A DNA stretch of 64,000 nucleotides from Bathymodiolus brooksi (taxonomy: Eukaryota; Mollusca; Bivalvia; Mytilida; Modiolidae): assembly GCA_963680875.1 (NCBI GenBank), contig OY804589.1:24788353-24852352 (forward strand), written 5' to 3'. Shown in pieces: positions 54,222-64,000 of this stretch. Under the pieces are notes generated by a model that was not told where the DNA came from, did not search any database, and saw only the letters and a list, made by a program, of their open reading frames with translations. How positions within the stretch are numbered: position 1 is the first letter of the stretch; the number at the start of each line of letters is the position of its first letter. A program made the position numbers and the translations under genes.

Positions 54222-54425
54222 TTAACTATATCCTTTTGAAGCTTTGGTGTCAGAAGGTGTCTGATCTGGTTCCTTGTTTTTAGGGTGTATCCAGTGAACG
54301 TAACGTATACAACAACGGACGGTCGTGTGCTCTAAAACTATAATGTCGTGGGTGTATAAAATTATTCTTAACAATTGTTCCAAAACAATGAACAAATTGA
54401 ACAATTCATTATCCATCGACGCCAT
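54222..54425 (-). CDS. Small ORF, unrecognised; possible transposase N-terminus
   Basis: The frame starts ATGGCGTCGATGG with a good initiation context and encodes 67 residues from MASMDNELFNLFIVLEQ to KASKGYS. A basic-aromatic patch (RYVHWIHPKNKEPD) loosely recalls the N-terminal end of PIF/Harbinger nucleases, but the catalytic part is absent and no terminal repeats were found. It could be chance. Confidence 0.2.
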   Translation of the reverse strand: MASMDNELFNLFIVLEQLLRIILYTHDIIVLEHTTVRCCIRYVHWIHPKNKEPDQTPSDTKASKGYS

Positions 54426-54798
54426 TAAAAGTGCAAATCATGATTGACTAACTGTTTTTGTATAATGTTTCATCAACAGCAGTTCCGAACAATTATCAAT
54501 TACAAATGATTTTATTATCAAATCAAAAACACAGAGCATTAACATTAACAAAACTGTCTAAACAAAAACACATAAAATATTAGTTTTTTTTTCCACATGC
54601 ATAACATAGTTATGTATTGTTGCAATTTTGTCCTCAATCGACGTAATTTTTGCGGTTTTCTCGTTTTTCATTTATATTATCCATCAAATATAATAGATTA
54701 ATTAATTTGCCTTGTCGATTCTATCGGTTTTTGAGATTGAAAGTTCGCTGACGGAATAGCAGAGAATTATACAAACGCTTCTTGGTCAAGTAAAACTG

Positions 54799-55044
54799 TT
54801 ATATTGTGTAGATTAAATTGATAGGATTTTCCTGTTGATGGTTTTTGAAGAATATACACACAATTTTATTCAGACTGTCAGTGTTGTCAGCATCAAATTG
54901 ACTAAACAACGGAAGAAGTCGCTCTTCTATGTGGAGAGGAATATGTTCCATTAAATTGGAAGCTATCTTAATTTCCTGACGTAAGGAACGAACAATGTTT
55001 GTTAGTGACTGATACAGCTTCGGAATTATTAAATTGTCATTCAA
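54799..55044 (-). CDS. Small ORF, unrecognised, helix-rich
   Basis: The 81-codon frame has no ATG at its 5' end and contains LYQSLTNIVRSLRQEIK and EERLLPLFSQFDADN, which read like helical protein; the last ~20 codons after an AAAATT/GTGTGT site look like intron. It may be an exon fragment of a minus-strand gene or a transposon accessory ORF. Nothing firm supports either. Confidence 0.22.
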   Translation of the reverse strand: MNDNLIIPKLYQSLTNIVRSLRQEIKIASNLMEHIPLHIEERLLPLFSQFDADNTDSLNKIVCIFFKNHQQENPINLIYTI

Positions 55045-55049
55045 ACGTA

Positions 55050-55540
55050 ATTAAAGCCCCGCGAGAACTCGTAATATTCTATTACAGGTCAAAGAATGAC
55101 AGACTATCTGAATAATAACGAAGAAAAGCGACAATTTACATTCTTTGATTGGAATATACAACCAGTTAATTATTTTTGTAGATATTTTGTAGAGACGTTA
55201 TGCATTATTTCGTGACATTGTGCATCGACGAAAATAAGAGTATCTTTTTTAGAATATAAGTGAGAATGTATCTTTGTCTAAATAGGGCTATGTTTTATTT
55301 ACATTATTTGTGTTAGTTGTGTGGTATCCAACACATATCGTGTTGTGTTTTTGCTTTGTTTTTCTTCGTCCGGTGTACACTGTAGTGCCAGTTTCTCTGA
55401 ATTGTCCATTTTTGATTGCGTTTTCGGTATTCTCTAACGTTTACTTATTATTAATACAGACTGTCTGTTCTGATGTACATTTGTATCCATTATTTGTATG
55501 TTTACCCTGTCTGTGTTGAGTCTGAGAAGTATAGGGTACC
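55050..55540. other. AT-rich stretch, nothing confident
   Basis: No identifiable feature; a hydrophobic plus frame (55310-55519) is antisense-like to R3-type sequence (GTCCATTTTTGATTGC). Confidence 0.4.
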
Positions 55541-55544
55541 ATAT

Positions 55545-55690
55545 ATACGTTAGAGAAAACCGAAGTAGCAACCAAGAATGGACAATCCAGAAACACAGGT
55601 AACATTGGGCAAAAGACACAGAACAGACAAACAAAACAAAGAACACAATACAGAAAACTTCAAAGATGAGCACCAAGGACGACACAAAAC
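55545..55690 (+). mobile_element. R3 copy, 3' end converted into a tandem array
   Basis: ACGTTAGAGAAAACCGAAG, ATGGACAATCCAGAAACAC and AAAGATGAGCACCAAGGAC match R3 up to where CCAAAAACCGGGGGTGAACC is expected; there the 30-bp array begins. Confidence 0.85.
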
Positions 55691-56049
55691 CAAAATCAAA
55701 AACAGGGGTTAATCCAGGTTAAAAACCAAAAACAAGGTTTAATCCAGGTTAAAAACCAAAAACAGGGGTTAATCCAGGTTAAAAACCAAAAACAGGGGTT
55801 AATCCAGGTTAAAAATCAAAAACAGGGGTTAATCCAGGTTAAAAACCAAAAACAGGGGTTAATCCAGGTTAAAAACCAAAAACAAGGTTTAATCCAGGTT
55901 AAAACCAAAAACAAGGTTTAATCCAGGTTAAAAACCAAAAACAGGGGTTAATCCAGGTTAAAAACCAAAAACAGGGGTTAATCCAGGTTAAAAACCAAAA
56001 ACAAGGTTTAATCCAGGTTAAAAACCAAAAACAGGGGTTAATCCAGGTT
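55690..56049. repeat. 30-bp minisatellite, 12 units, grown from R3
   Basis: The unit is AAAAACCAAAAACAGGGG plus TTAATCCAGGTT, with some units carrying CAAGG for CAGGGG and one unit of 29 bp. It is recognisably the R3 segment AAAAACCGGGGGTGAACCCAGGT with substitutions. Confidence 0.93.
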
Positions 56050-56054
56050 CACGT

Positions 56055-57865
56055 TTAACGTTTTCAAATTACATAAGTTCATAATAAAAGTTGAAAACAA
56101 AGTTAGATACTAAGAACAGATTGTAAAGTTAGGTAAAGGCTTCAGATAAATTACATTAAAAATGGCAATAAATATACATTATACGATACCTGACAATAAT
56201 GTTGTTGACTTTGCATCAAATTGAAAATATACAAAGACAAACATTACATTTTGTGTGTTCTAATTGATATTGGTGGTTTTATAAATTATTATTATCAAAA
56301 TACTTTAATTATTATCATTCCAGTTTGACATTCTGTCTTGATTTTTTATCGTTTTTTAGTGATCATATCAACGTAAGATCTGCAACCCCCCACACCCACC
56401 CACCCCCTTACACACATGCCTTGCAGGAGGTTCAAACAAAACTACTTATGGGACCACGTACATGTGACCTTTTTCGATTACATTTTAGCTGTCCAATCAG
56501 TGGATGCGTAACTTCAAAGATGGTATTTATATATACGGCCTTGTATTACTTTAAATAGACCAGAAGTTAAAATAATACAAGTATTTGTTACATACTCATT
56601 AATCTTTAATATCTTTTTACTCTTAACATTGCACATCTTATTCATTAAGCATTCCTATTATAACCATCTGTCATATATAACCTTCGAATTAATTGTTTAA
56701 ACCCGAACACAATTTGTTTCGTTTTGGGACGCTACTATCATTTGTTCCAATGTCAGTAGATTTTTTCTGCATAATGCATTTCTAATAGACCCAGAGCATT
56801 CATTTTGTACCAACAGGACTGTGGATAAAGGTCAATTACAGTCACCAAACCAGTCTTCGTTCTGTTGATATTGATAGAATTGTTGACCACCAGAGCTTGC
56901 ATTTTTCTTATCATAACTAAACATCATCATCTATATTTAATAAATCAATATTTTTTGAATTTACAATATACTATTTTCTCATATGGTCATGTTCTTTCAA
57001 GCCTATTTATACATTCACGTGGAAACTTGTATATTTCCGATGTCTTAAGATTCAATTAACCAATAGAGACAAACGTAAAAAACTGAATATGAAGTCTATT
57101 TTCAATATTGTATTGCAAGAGGATGACAGGCTTACATTACTAATTGTGACTTCATTATTTTTAGCAGCTCAGCAAATTTCTAATTAGTGATTGTTTTAGC
57201 TACATCGTTCCGGAAGTAAGTTACCGATGAGATGATAATGGGTTCTACTTATGCGCATGAGCAATTGAGCCGGATTATCATAATACCAATTCATTATTAT
57301 AACAGTCAGGGAGACTTATTACTTATATAGACAATATGTTTAGTGCAGTGTCGTATAATAGAAAGTTTATTTGTAGGAGGCTTAAAAACTGGGATAAAGG
57401 CGGGGTTTATTGAGCCTTTCCCCAGTTAGTGCCGAATATGTGGAAGGGGCAGCAGAAAAAGGTATATTTTGGTCAGTGACATAATATAACACAAATCTAT
57501 CTAGTCAATGCAATTTTCATGCTCAAATAGGACAAATGCAGGATATGTTATAGTTAGTTTTTACTCCTTTATGGTGCAGGTATAAACCAATTGCGTTCTT
57601 TGGTTGTTGTTGTTGGTTTTTTTGTTCAATATTGGTCTAATATATGCATGAAATGCTAATTAAATTAAAACGACGTGTTTTTGGAACAACCATTGTTAGG
57701 TAAGCTAAATATTGGATATTCAAAACATTAAAACGTTTCCAAGACAAGAAAACCAAAAGGTCTTAACGGGATAGCAAAATTCGGGTATCATTATCTATGC
57801 CTTAATGTGGATATTTTAGAATGCAATTTTTTTTGTGGTTGCAAAGTTTACTTTACTTTTTTCTT
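56055..57865. other. AT-rich stretch, nothing confident
   Basis: CCCCCCACACCCACCC (56386-56405) is a short C-rich patch; no repeat-family copy or exon was found in 1.8 kb. Confidence 0.4.
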
Positions 57866-57867
57866 TT

Positions 57868-58031
57868 ACAATAAACTTTAGAGAATACCGAATAGATTTC
57901 CGGAGAAACTGGCAACATATGGTACGGTACACAAGACGAAGAAAAACAAAACAAAAACAGACCACAATATGCACTGGACTCCACTATGCGCAAACAAACA
58001 CAAATAACGTAAATAAAACATGAGACTTCCT
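57868..58031 (+). mobile_element. R3 copy, diverged and internally deleted
   Basis: ATAAACTTTAGAGAATACCG, CCGGAGAAACTGGCAACA and ACAAGACGAAGAAAAACA, then directly the distal end CTGGACTCCACTATGCGC and CATGAGACTTCCTACAAA. Confidence 0.72.
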
Positions 58032-58335
58032 ACAAATTAATCCGTATCATTCTGTTTCAGTCATCAGTTACAAATTAATCCGTATCATTCTGTTTCAGTC
58101 ATCAGTTACAAATTAATCCGTATCATTCTGTTTCAGTCATCAGTTACAAATTAATCCGTATCATTCTGTGTCAGTCATCAGTTACAAATTAATCCGTATC
58201 ATTCTGTTTCAGTCATCAGTTACAAATTAATCCGTATCATTCTGTGTCAGTCATCAGTTACAAATTAATCCGTATCATTCTGTTTCAGTCATCAGTTACA
58301 AATTAATCCGTATCATTCTGTTTCAGTCATCAGTT
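58032..58335. repeat. 38-bp minisatellite, exactly eight units
   Basis: The unit is ACAAATTAATCCGTATCATT plus CTG(T/G)TTCAGTCATCAGTT-type sequence; GTGTCAG replaces GTTTCAG in units 4 and 6. It begins at the distal end of the R3 copy. Confidence 0.95.
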
Positions 58336-58339
58336 TTCT

Positions 58340-58715
58340 TGGACATGACCATTTTACACAGTAAAAACCTGACACATTTACCAATCATATCAAACGGAAT
58401 ACAAGACAACGTTTAACTCCATTAAACTAAGATTGATGGGTTGTAACTCATGATAAATTCATGGAACTTTTTTTTTTTTCGCCCACGAAATGATTGAGGA
58501 TTAAACCACAAACGCATCCATCTCTTTCAAGGAATTTGTTATTTCTCATCCGTCAAATAATCCTATTAAAAAAATAAATATATACACATTTCCACCTGCT
58601 TCGTCAATAAAAACATGCAGATTTGGAATAAAAACAAAAAAGGAAAAACTTTCTGGTCATATTTTAAGCTGCAGAATCAAGGAAATAATCAATTGTATAT
58701 GCAAATATGCATAAT
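58340..58715. other. AT-rich stretch, nothing confident
   Basis: No identifiable feature. Confidence 0.4.
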
Positions 58716-58717
58716 TA

Positions 58718-58890
58718 ATAAGGGTAATAACAAAATTACCGAACAATCTTACAAAGGGAAAGTCAAAACTCATAAGTATATAAACAGACAAAATCAGTCA
58801 ACAACCGGAAAACTGTGAAAACCGTAATGACCCTGACTTGGTACAGGCATTTCTAATGAAATGGTGGGTTGAATCAGATTTTAAATACAC
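58718..58890 (+). mobile_element. R4 copy, 3'-truncated
   Basis: AAGGGTAATAACAAAATTAC to GTGGGTTGAATCAGATTTTA, with a 9-bp deletion in the GAACTCCGAAC region. Confidence 0.85.
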
Positions 58891-59238
58891 TGCCAATAAA
58901 ATAAAAGACATGAGCCCTCCGACAAACAACTGGAGGTAAAGACGAACTGATTGCAAAAGTAGTTGTAAATCCACCTTCCACACGATCTCTACCAAGAATT
59001 CCAGAACGAAAAAAAAAAGGTTTTTACATACAAATTGGTTTTATATTAGAATTTCGATGGAGTTCTTTACGGCTATGAAAAGAGAGATTGAATAATGATG
59101 GGTCAACAATACCATCAACATATCGAAGCTAACATCCACCCTTCGTCTCAATACCACGACAGATGACGTTGGAAAATATGGCGGGGTTAAACCGGTTATT
59201 TTACCCTCCCCTCTAATAATTGGAACTCCAATAAACAC

Positions 59239-60014
59239 ACATATACCACAGGGGCTCGCAGTTATATTTTCACATCACCAGGTATGTATTAAAAAGAAGA
59301 AGGGAGGACACTTTTTGGGGGGCCAAAAGTGAAAGTAGAGTTTCGACACCTTTTTTCGCTTCAAAAACGGTTTAGTCTTTGCTCTTCCCATAAAATTAAT
59401 GCAAATATCGATGTTTTTTGCTGATTGACTGGTTTACAGTGGAATAACACTCGTTTTTAAATTCCAAGCGGTTTGGACAACTTCTCAATCATACTCAATT
59501 CCGGTTTATACGGACTAAATATCAAGGTGAGTTTTCATTGGTCGAAGGATTTAAACTGGCATTTTTGCGGGAAATTATTTACTCATCTTGTCAAAAGATA
59601 TTCTTAAAATGCTGTCTTCCTATATTTCCAGATTGATTGAGACAAGTAAAAAATATATTTTAATGCAAGAGATTTAATTTGACTTTTTTTCTACTTTTTA
59701 AAATTATATTTCGATTTTTTTATTTCTATCAATATTATTAAGTCCGTATAAACCGGAAATGAGTATGATAAGAAGTTGTCCAGACCGCTTGGAATTTAAA
59801 AACGAGTGTTATTCCACTGTAAACCAGTCAATCAGCAAAAAACAACGATATTTGCACTAATATTATGGTAAGAACAAAGACTAAACCGTTTTTGAAGCGA
59901 AAAAAGGTGCCGAAATTCTACTTTCACTATGGGTAGCAAAAAAGTGTCCTCCCTTCTATTTTAACATATACCTGGCGATGTGAAAATATAACTGCGAGCC
60001 CCTGTGACATATAC
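59239..60014. repeat. 8-bp target-site duplication flanking the 760-bp element
   Basis: ACATATAC at 59239-59246 and 60007-60014 directly adjoins the outer ends of the inverted repeats. Confidence 0.85.
59247..60006. mobile_element. 760-bp element with ~270-bp terminal inverted repeats
   Basis: The left end CACAGGGGCTCGCAGTTAT and right end ATAACTGCGAGCCCCTGTG are perfect inverses. The arms (about 59247-59525 and 59735-60006) stay similar over their whole length, including GGGAGGACACTTTTT, AACGGTTTAGTCTTTG, TTTACAGTGGAATAACACTC and CCGGTTTATACGGACT, with a few percent divergence and small indels. The ~210-bp centre is AT-rich and non-coding. With an 8-bp duplication it fits a non-autonomous hAT (or other 8-bp-target) element of foldback type. 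No partner transposase is present. Confidence 0.88.
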
Positions 60015-60090
60015 ATGTCCGCTCACTCTCATGGCTTGGCACAGACACTTCAATAAAGAGTGGCGGATTTGAACTAGATCTAGTTTTAGG
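60007..60090 (+). mobile_element. R5 copy
   Basis: ACATGTCCGCTCACTCTC, GGCTTGGCACAGACACTTC and AGAGTGGCGGATTTGAAC. The 760-bp element inserted at or next to its 5' edge. Confidence 0.55.
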
Positions 60091-60094
60091 GGTC

Positions 60095-60725
60095 AAGACC
60101 ACACCTTTTGGTGAGTTGTTACGGTCATCTACTCGTGAATAAAAAAAAATACCGACCCTTAAATATAAGAGGGTGATTAGCTTTGTGGTAATGAACGCTG
60201 GGTAATAATCCTGATCTTTATACATAATATATTTATTCCCCGTCACATCGTTTTTATAGGAAACGTTAGAACAATGGGTGAATGCCAAGAGTTTTTTTTT
60301 ATGAAAAAATTATTTAACCTAGTAAGATTAATATTTCAATATCAGACATGATTTGACCTCCGTCGGGAAAAACGTGTGTGTATAGAATTGGACAGCTATA
60401 GAAACACAATGTAAATTCTTTTCAACAAATACCGCAAGAGAAGTTGACAGTATATAATATCTTACAGCATGCGATGTGGTCATAAATTAATGACATAGTT
60501 ATTATTTTTGGCGTTTCTTGTGAATTTTGGGAGACATGATTGAATATAAATGATGTAAAAAGTGGCAAAACTGTTATTAAATATTGACTTTGTAGCTGGC
60601 AGACGACAATACGAATATCTTGTTTCTTTTAGAATTAACTATTTTTACATGTCGGCTACGATTTCTGATCAAAATTAATACTTTTTTGCACCCAATACAA
60701 CAGACTTGACAGGGAACAAATTAAA
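60095..60725. other. AT-rich stretch, nothing confident
   Basis: No identifiable feature. Confidence 0.4.
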
Positions 60726-60726
60726 A

Positions 60727-61085
60727 TAGCGGACCATTTGTATTTACTGCGGTATTGATATATGTAAAAAATAGAATAGTGGAGAAAAAAAAAACATTTT
60801 CTCCTCTTTCTCATATAAAGTATTTACTGCGGTATTAACATGGCGGACCATTTTCTATTTACTGCGGTATTGATATATGTAAACAAATAATTGTGGAAAA
60901 CACATTTTCTCCTCTTTCTCAAATAAAGTATTCTCAGCAAATCTCTGCTATTACTGCGGTATTCATATGGCGGACCATTTTCTATTTACTGCGGTATTGA
61001 TATATGTAAAAAAAAATAATTGTGGAAAATACATTTTCTCCTCTTTCTCAAATAAAGCGTTCTCAGCAAATCTCTGCTATTATCT
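60727..61085. repeat. ~112-127-bp tandem repeat, three units
   Basis: Each unit has GCGGACCATTT, TATTTACTGCGGTATTGATA, TGTAAA and CATTTTCTCCTCTTTCTCA; units two and three also share TTCTCAGCAAATCTCTGCTA. Confidence 0.9.
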
Positions 61086-61089
61086 ATTT

Positions 61090-61730
61090 ATGTTCATAGC
61101 TAATCCATATATTTACTGTTGTGAAAATCGCTTGAACAGGAAGCATTGATTAAGATACTGGCTGTTTATAACTTAACGTTGGCGTCTATTATTTCCCTTT
61201 AAAAGTAAAAATTGATTTTGCTTTCGTAATTTTATACCAGGTCAATTTTAATTGTTAAAACTTGTGAGAAAAATCAAACATGTCATGTCAAGACGCTACA
61301 TATGTTTTCTCTAAATTTAATTGTTTGTATTGATAGAAACGTTTGTGTCTTGTATTTATTATTTATAGATCTTTTGAGAAACGAAGAAGATAATTTGAAA
61401 ATTCGGAAAGCGATAAGATTGAACAACAGAATCGATTTTAAAACTGTTCCCTAAGATATTGATAATGTAATTAAATTGAGGATTTAATTATAGTTTTATT
61501 GGTGGATTTTTCTAATTTAAAAACTCTTAGAAAGTTATTGAATTTTTTAATTAATAATGTGCTTTTCTGGGAAGTTTTAAATTACATTGGAGATATGAAA
61601 TAGATTAATAGTTAAAAACAAGAAGAGAATATCATTTATATAATTTGAAATATAAGATATGAGAAATACGAGTGAACATTCTGCTTTAGAAATTAATTGA
61701 AATATACAATTACGTTCTAGGTTTGGTTAA
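61090..61730. other. AT-rich stretch, nothing confident
   Basis: No identifiable feature. Confidence 0.45.
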
Positions 61731-61732
61731 GT

Positions 61733-61818
61733 TTATGGTGTTTAACGCCACTTTCAACAATATTTCAGTTATATCGTGGCGATCAACTTTATTGGTGGAG
61801 GAAACCGAAGAACCCGGA
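61733..61818 (-). mobile_element. SINE-A 3' fragment
   Basis: Tail and start of body, ending CCGAAGAACCCGG. It is bounded on both sides by AATTACGTTCTA (61707-61718 and 61820-61831), a possible target-site duplication of 12 bp. Confidence 0.75.
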
Positions 61819-62284
61819 ACAATTACGTTCTATATATTTTGACAAAAGTGATATAATTTTTATGTTTTGTTTTGGTAATTTTTTTTTTCATTTCATGATC
61901 CTTTTTTTAGAAATAACTCTCCTGCTTCCTTTGATTATACATGGAACATTGTTACTACATGTACGATAAGCCTATAGCTAAAAACATCTATTGAAAGTGG
62001 TGTAAAAGCAAAATTTTCCTCGATTACTCAGTATTGAAATTGAGATAATTCATTGTCGTAAATGTGGTATGATATAAGAGGCAGTTATTTACACAAAAAC
62101 ACAGAAAAGCAAATTTTAATTAATAAAATATTTTCTTGATATTCAATTAGCAAATTGCTATCACGTGAATCTCAATAATCAGACAGGGGAGATAACTAGT
62201 TGGTACATCAAACAGTGTGTTTTGAGTTTTTATTTTGTTGTCTTTGTTTTTCTTAAAATTCTTGTTTGTTCCATTTATAAACAG

Positions 62285-62374
62285 CAGCTCCAAAAAATAA
62301 AAGATGACGAAGCAAATCTTAAAGCTATATTACAACACGATATATTACGACTCGAGTCTTACATCAAAATGTAA
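62285..62374 (+). CDS. Candidate terminal exon, unrecognised product
   Basis: A long pyrimidine-rich tract and TTTATAAACAG (ending 62284) precede CAGCTCCAAAAAATAAAAG. The in-phase frame encodes 29 residues from QLQKIKDDEANLKAI to RLESYIKM and stops at TAA (62372-62374). The pattern of charged and hydrophobic residues suits an amphipathic or coiled-coil helix. An AATAAA at 62497 could serve as the polyadenylation signal. Its phase-0 start is compatible with the phase-0 end of the exon at 54007-54125, but linking them is speculation. Confidence 0.35.
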   Translation, partial: QLQKIKDDEANLKAILQHDILRLESYIKM

Positions 62375-62379
62375 ATTAT

Positions 62380-62912
62380 AATATAAAAATTATTTTGTTT
62401 TTTTCTAAATACAGAATATGTCCCTTTCCAATTCAGTCGACTATACAATAATAGTTAATCAAAAATGATTTGTGTCTGTAGACACCATTTGTCAGAATAA
62501 AATATGATATAAATGTCAAAATGACAGGTTTCAAATCCCCATGGTAACATTCGCCAATATTTGATCTTAAAAGTAAGACTGCAAATCAGTGTATCACAAA
62601 TTTTATCACAATCAGTCTCAATTCAAAAGACATAAGGTTATAAGTCTCAGATTTTTTTCCCCTAAACTGATTTCGGCGTAGAAAAATGTCTGCTTGGATT
62701 ATTAGTAATTTGTTGAAAATACGAGAAGACAAACTTATTTGTTTTTACCATTGAGATATAATTCACTCACTAACACTTATAAAGATCAAGACAAAAACCC
62801 AAATGATGAAGTTAAAGATTATCTAGTAAAGACACCCACAATCGCATGTGTACCGGAAGTGGTATTGTATCATTTTGAAAATGTATAAAGATAAAGAAGT
62901 CAACAAATGTCA
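62380..62912. other. AT-rich stretch; possible 3' UTR
   Basis: Besides AATAAA at 62497 nothing was recognised. Confidence 0.35.
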
Positions 62913-62914
62913 AG

Positions 62915-63243
62915 GATGTTTTTTTTTGTCAATGTGTGACGTAAAAATATTTTTGACATTTACGTCACCGAATATGGTACTGCTTTGACAACTATTTTGT
63001 TCCTGTCTTTAAATACTGTTATAGTGACAGCCGGAACCTTTGAACCGTAATGAGAGCGGGAGGTTTGGCGCCTTAAAATCTGATTCAACCCACCATTTCT
63101 TTAGAAATGCCTGTACCAAGTCAGGGTCATTACGGTTTTCACAGTTTTCCGGTTGTTGACTGATTTTGTCTGTTTATATAATTATGAGTTTTGACTTTCC
63201 CTTTGTAAGATTGTTCGGAGTTCGGTAATTTTGTTATTACCCA
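62915..63243 (-). mobile_element. R4, near full-length
   Basis: Antisense copy from ATGTGTGACGTAAAAATATT to GGTAATTTTGTTATTACCC, covering the same extent as 20414-20760. Confidence 0.85.
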
Positions 63244-63249
63244 TATCAT

Positions 63250-63885
63250 ATTAAATTAAATTACATCCGTTGAGAAGTTTGTCAAAAGAAAAAGACTGTT
63301 GACAAATATTGATAAGTTTATTTTTGAAACAAATATGCAATAAATGAAGAACAAAAAAACACGGGGGGGTCCTGATCTACGGATTTATATGTATATTGGG
63401 GGTAAAAACCAATAACTCGAGAAAGGCTGAAGCTATCTTAAATATTGAAACTGATTATTCAAGCTGAGAATAATATCTAATTGATAATTTTAAGAAAATA
63501 AAAATGGTATTTTTATAAAATAGCTAAAAGTCAAGAAATTTCAACTTTGAACTCGTATTGCAGAATTAACACCACACCGTCAAAGGTCTTCCAAATCTAA
63601 TAGAAAATTCATAGAAACCAATGCAAAATCGACACACCATATATAGGACCTTTCAATTCAGACTCGTTCGGTGGCTTTTTATTTTGTTGTTCTTTGGTTC
63701 CATCGCCGCGCCATAATGTTAAAACGACAGAATGAATTTTAAGGTCGACAGGATGTGACTACAGGGTGAGATGGCACAAACCACCCACCATACTTATAAT
63801 AAACATAACAATGTTTGTTATGCATGTTGACATAACATACGACAAGGTGCGATGGCACAAATCAGCCATTATACTTATAATAAAC
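63250..63885. other. AT-rich stretch with a short local duplication
   Basis: GTG(A/C)GATGGCACAAA followed by CACCATACTTATAATAAAC or ATTATACTTATAATAAAC occurs at 63766 and 63848. Confidence 0.5.
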
Positions 63886-63892
63886 AGAATTT

Positions 63893-64000
63893 TTGGTGTA
63901 TTAACGCCACTTTCAGCAATATTTCAGCTATTTCATGGCGACCAGTTTTTTAGTGATGGAAGAAGCCGGAGTACCATGGGCAAGCACTGGTAAACTTTTT
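63893..64000 (-). mobile_element. SINE-B, cut by the window end
   Basis: The tail (TATTAACGCCACTTTCAGC on the plus strand) and body GGAAGAAGCCGGAGTACC are present; the head lies beyond 64000. Confidence 0.8.

Noticed and set aside
59956..60288. 110-codon minus frame
   Set aside because: It runs through an R5 copy and the arm of the 760-bp inverted-repeat element, so it is repeat-derived.

Overview
This is a eukaryotic, strongly AT-rich window with no bacterial gene organisation and no complete host gene. The best guess is a bivalve mollusc, most likely a mytilid mussel. That guess rests on recalled resemblance of several interspersed repeats to repeats common in mussel genomes (the CCGGGGGTGAACTCAGGT type, the CTGACTTGGTACAGGCAT type, and molluscan tRNA-derived SINEs); it is not a database result. 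Nearly everything that can be named is repetitive DNA. Only a few tiny pieces look like host coding sequence, so the window is probably intergenic or a set of large introns.

Names used below. SINE-A, SINE-B and SINE-C are tRNA-derived SINEs with different heads but the same 3' end (sense strand CCACGATATAACTGAAATA, then GGCGTTAAACACCA or similar). R2 and R3 are interspersed repeats sharing a 3' half (GAGCAACACGAACCCCAC, then CCGGGGGTGAACTCAGGT, then a GCAGTTCCTGCTCCAC block). R4 starts GGGTAATAACAAAATTACC and contains CTGACTTGGTACAGGCAT. R5 contains GGCTTGGTACAGACAC and GTGGCGGGGTTAAAC.

Layout. 0-9 kb: diverged SINEs, short duplications, an inverted-repeat element (2.7-3.3 kb), a 17/51-bp higher-order tandem array (4.6-5.8 kb), a 489-bp MITE inside an R2 copy (7.4-7.9 kb), and a long TCAA microsatellite (8.6 kb). 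9.8-12.7 kb: a 60-bp minisatellite with a 1104-bp higher-order period. 14-15 kb: a broken IS630/Tc1-type transposase. 15.8-31 kb: SINEs, LINE 3' fragments and, at 24.6-25.3 kb, a SINE nested in another SINE with a clean target-site duplication. 31-40 kb: R2/R3 copies, hAT-like and TACAGTCAAACCTG-ended MITEs, and tandem duplications. 40-42.5 kb: a G-rich ~117-bp array followed by a decayed Tc1 element. 42.5-53 kb: more repeats and a long LINE reverse-transcriptase pseudogene (47.3-49.0 kb). 54-62.4 kb: the two best host-exon candidates (54007-54125 and 62285-62374, both + strand), with two minisatellites grown from R3 copies and a 760-bp element with ~270-bp terminal inverted repeats between them. 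62.4-64 kb: an R4 copy and a SINE-B running off the end.

The parts make sense as an ecology of transposons. LINE pseudogenes of two or three lineages are present; such elements usually mobilise SINEs, and a shared SINE tail fits that. Several MITEs are non-autonomous DNA transposons, and both transposase genes are dead. R2 and R3 copies repeatedly give rise to tandem arrays, the clearest unusual pattern in the window.
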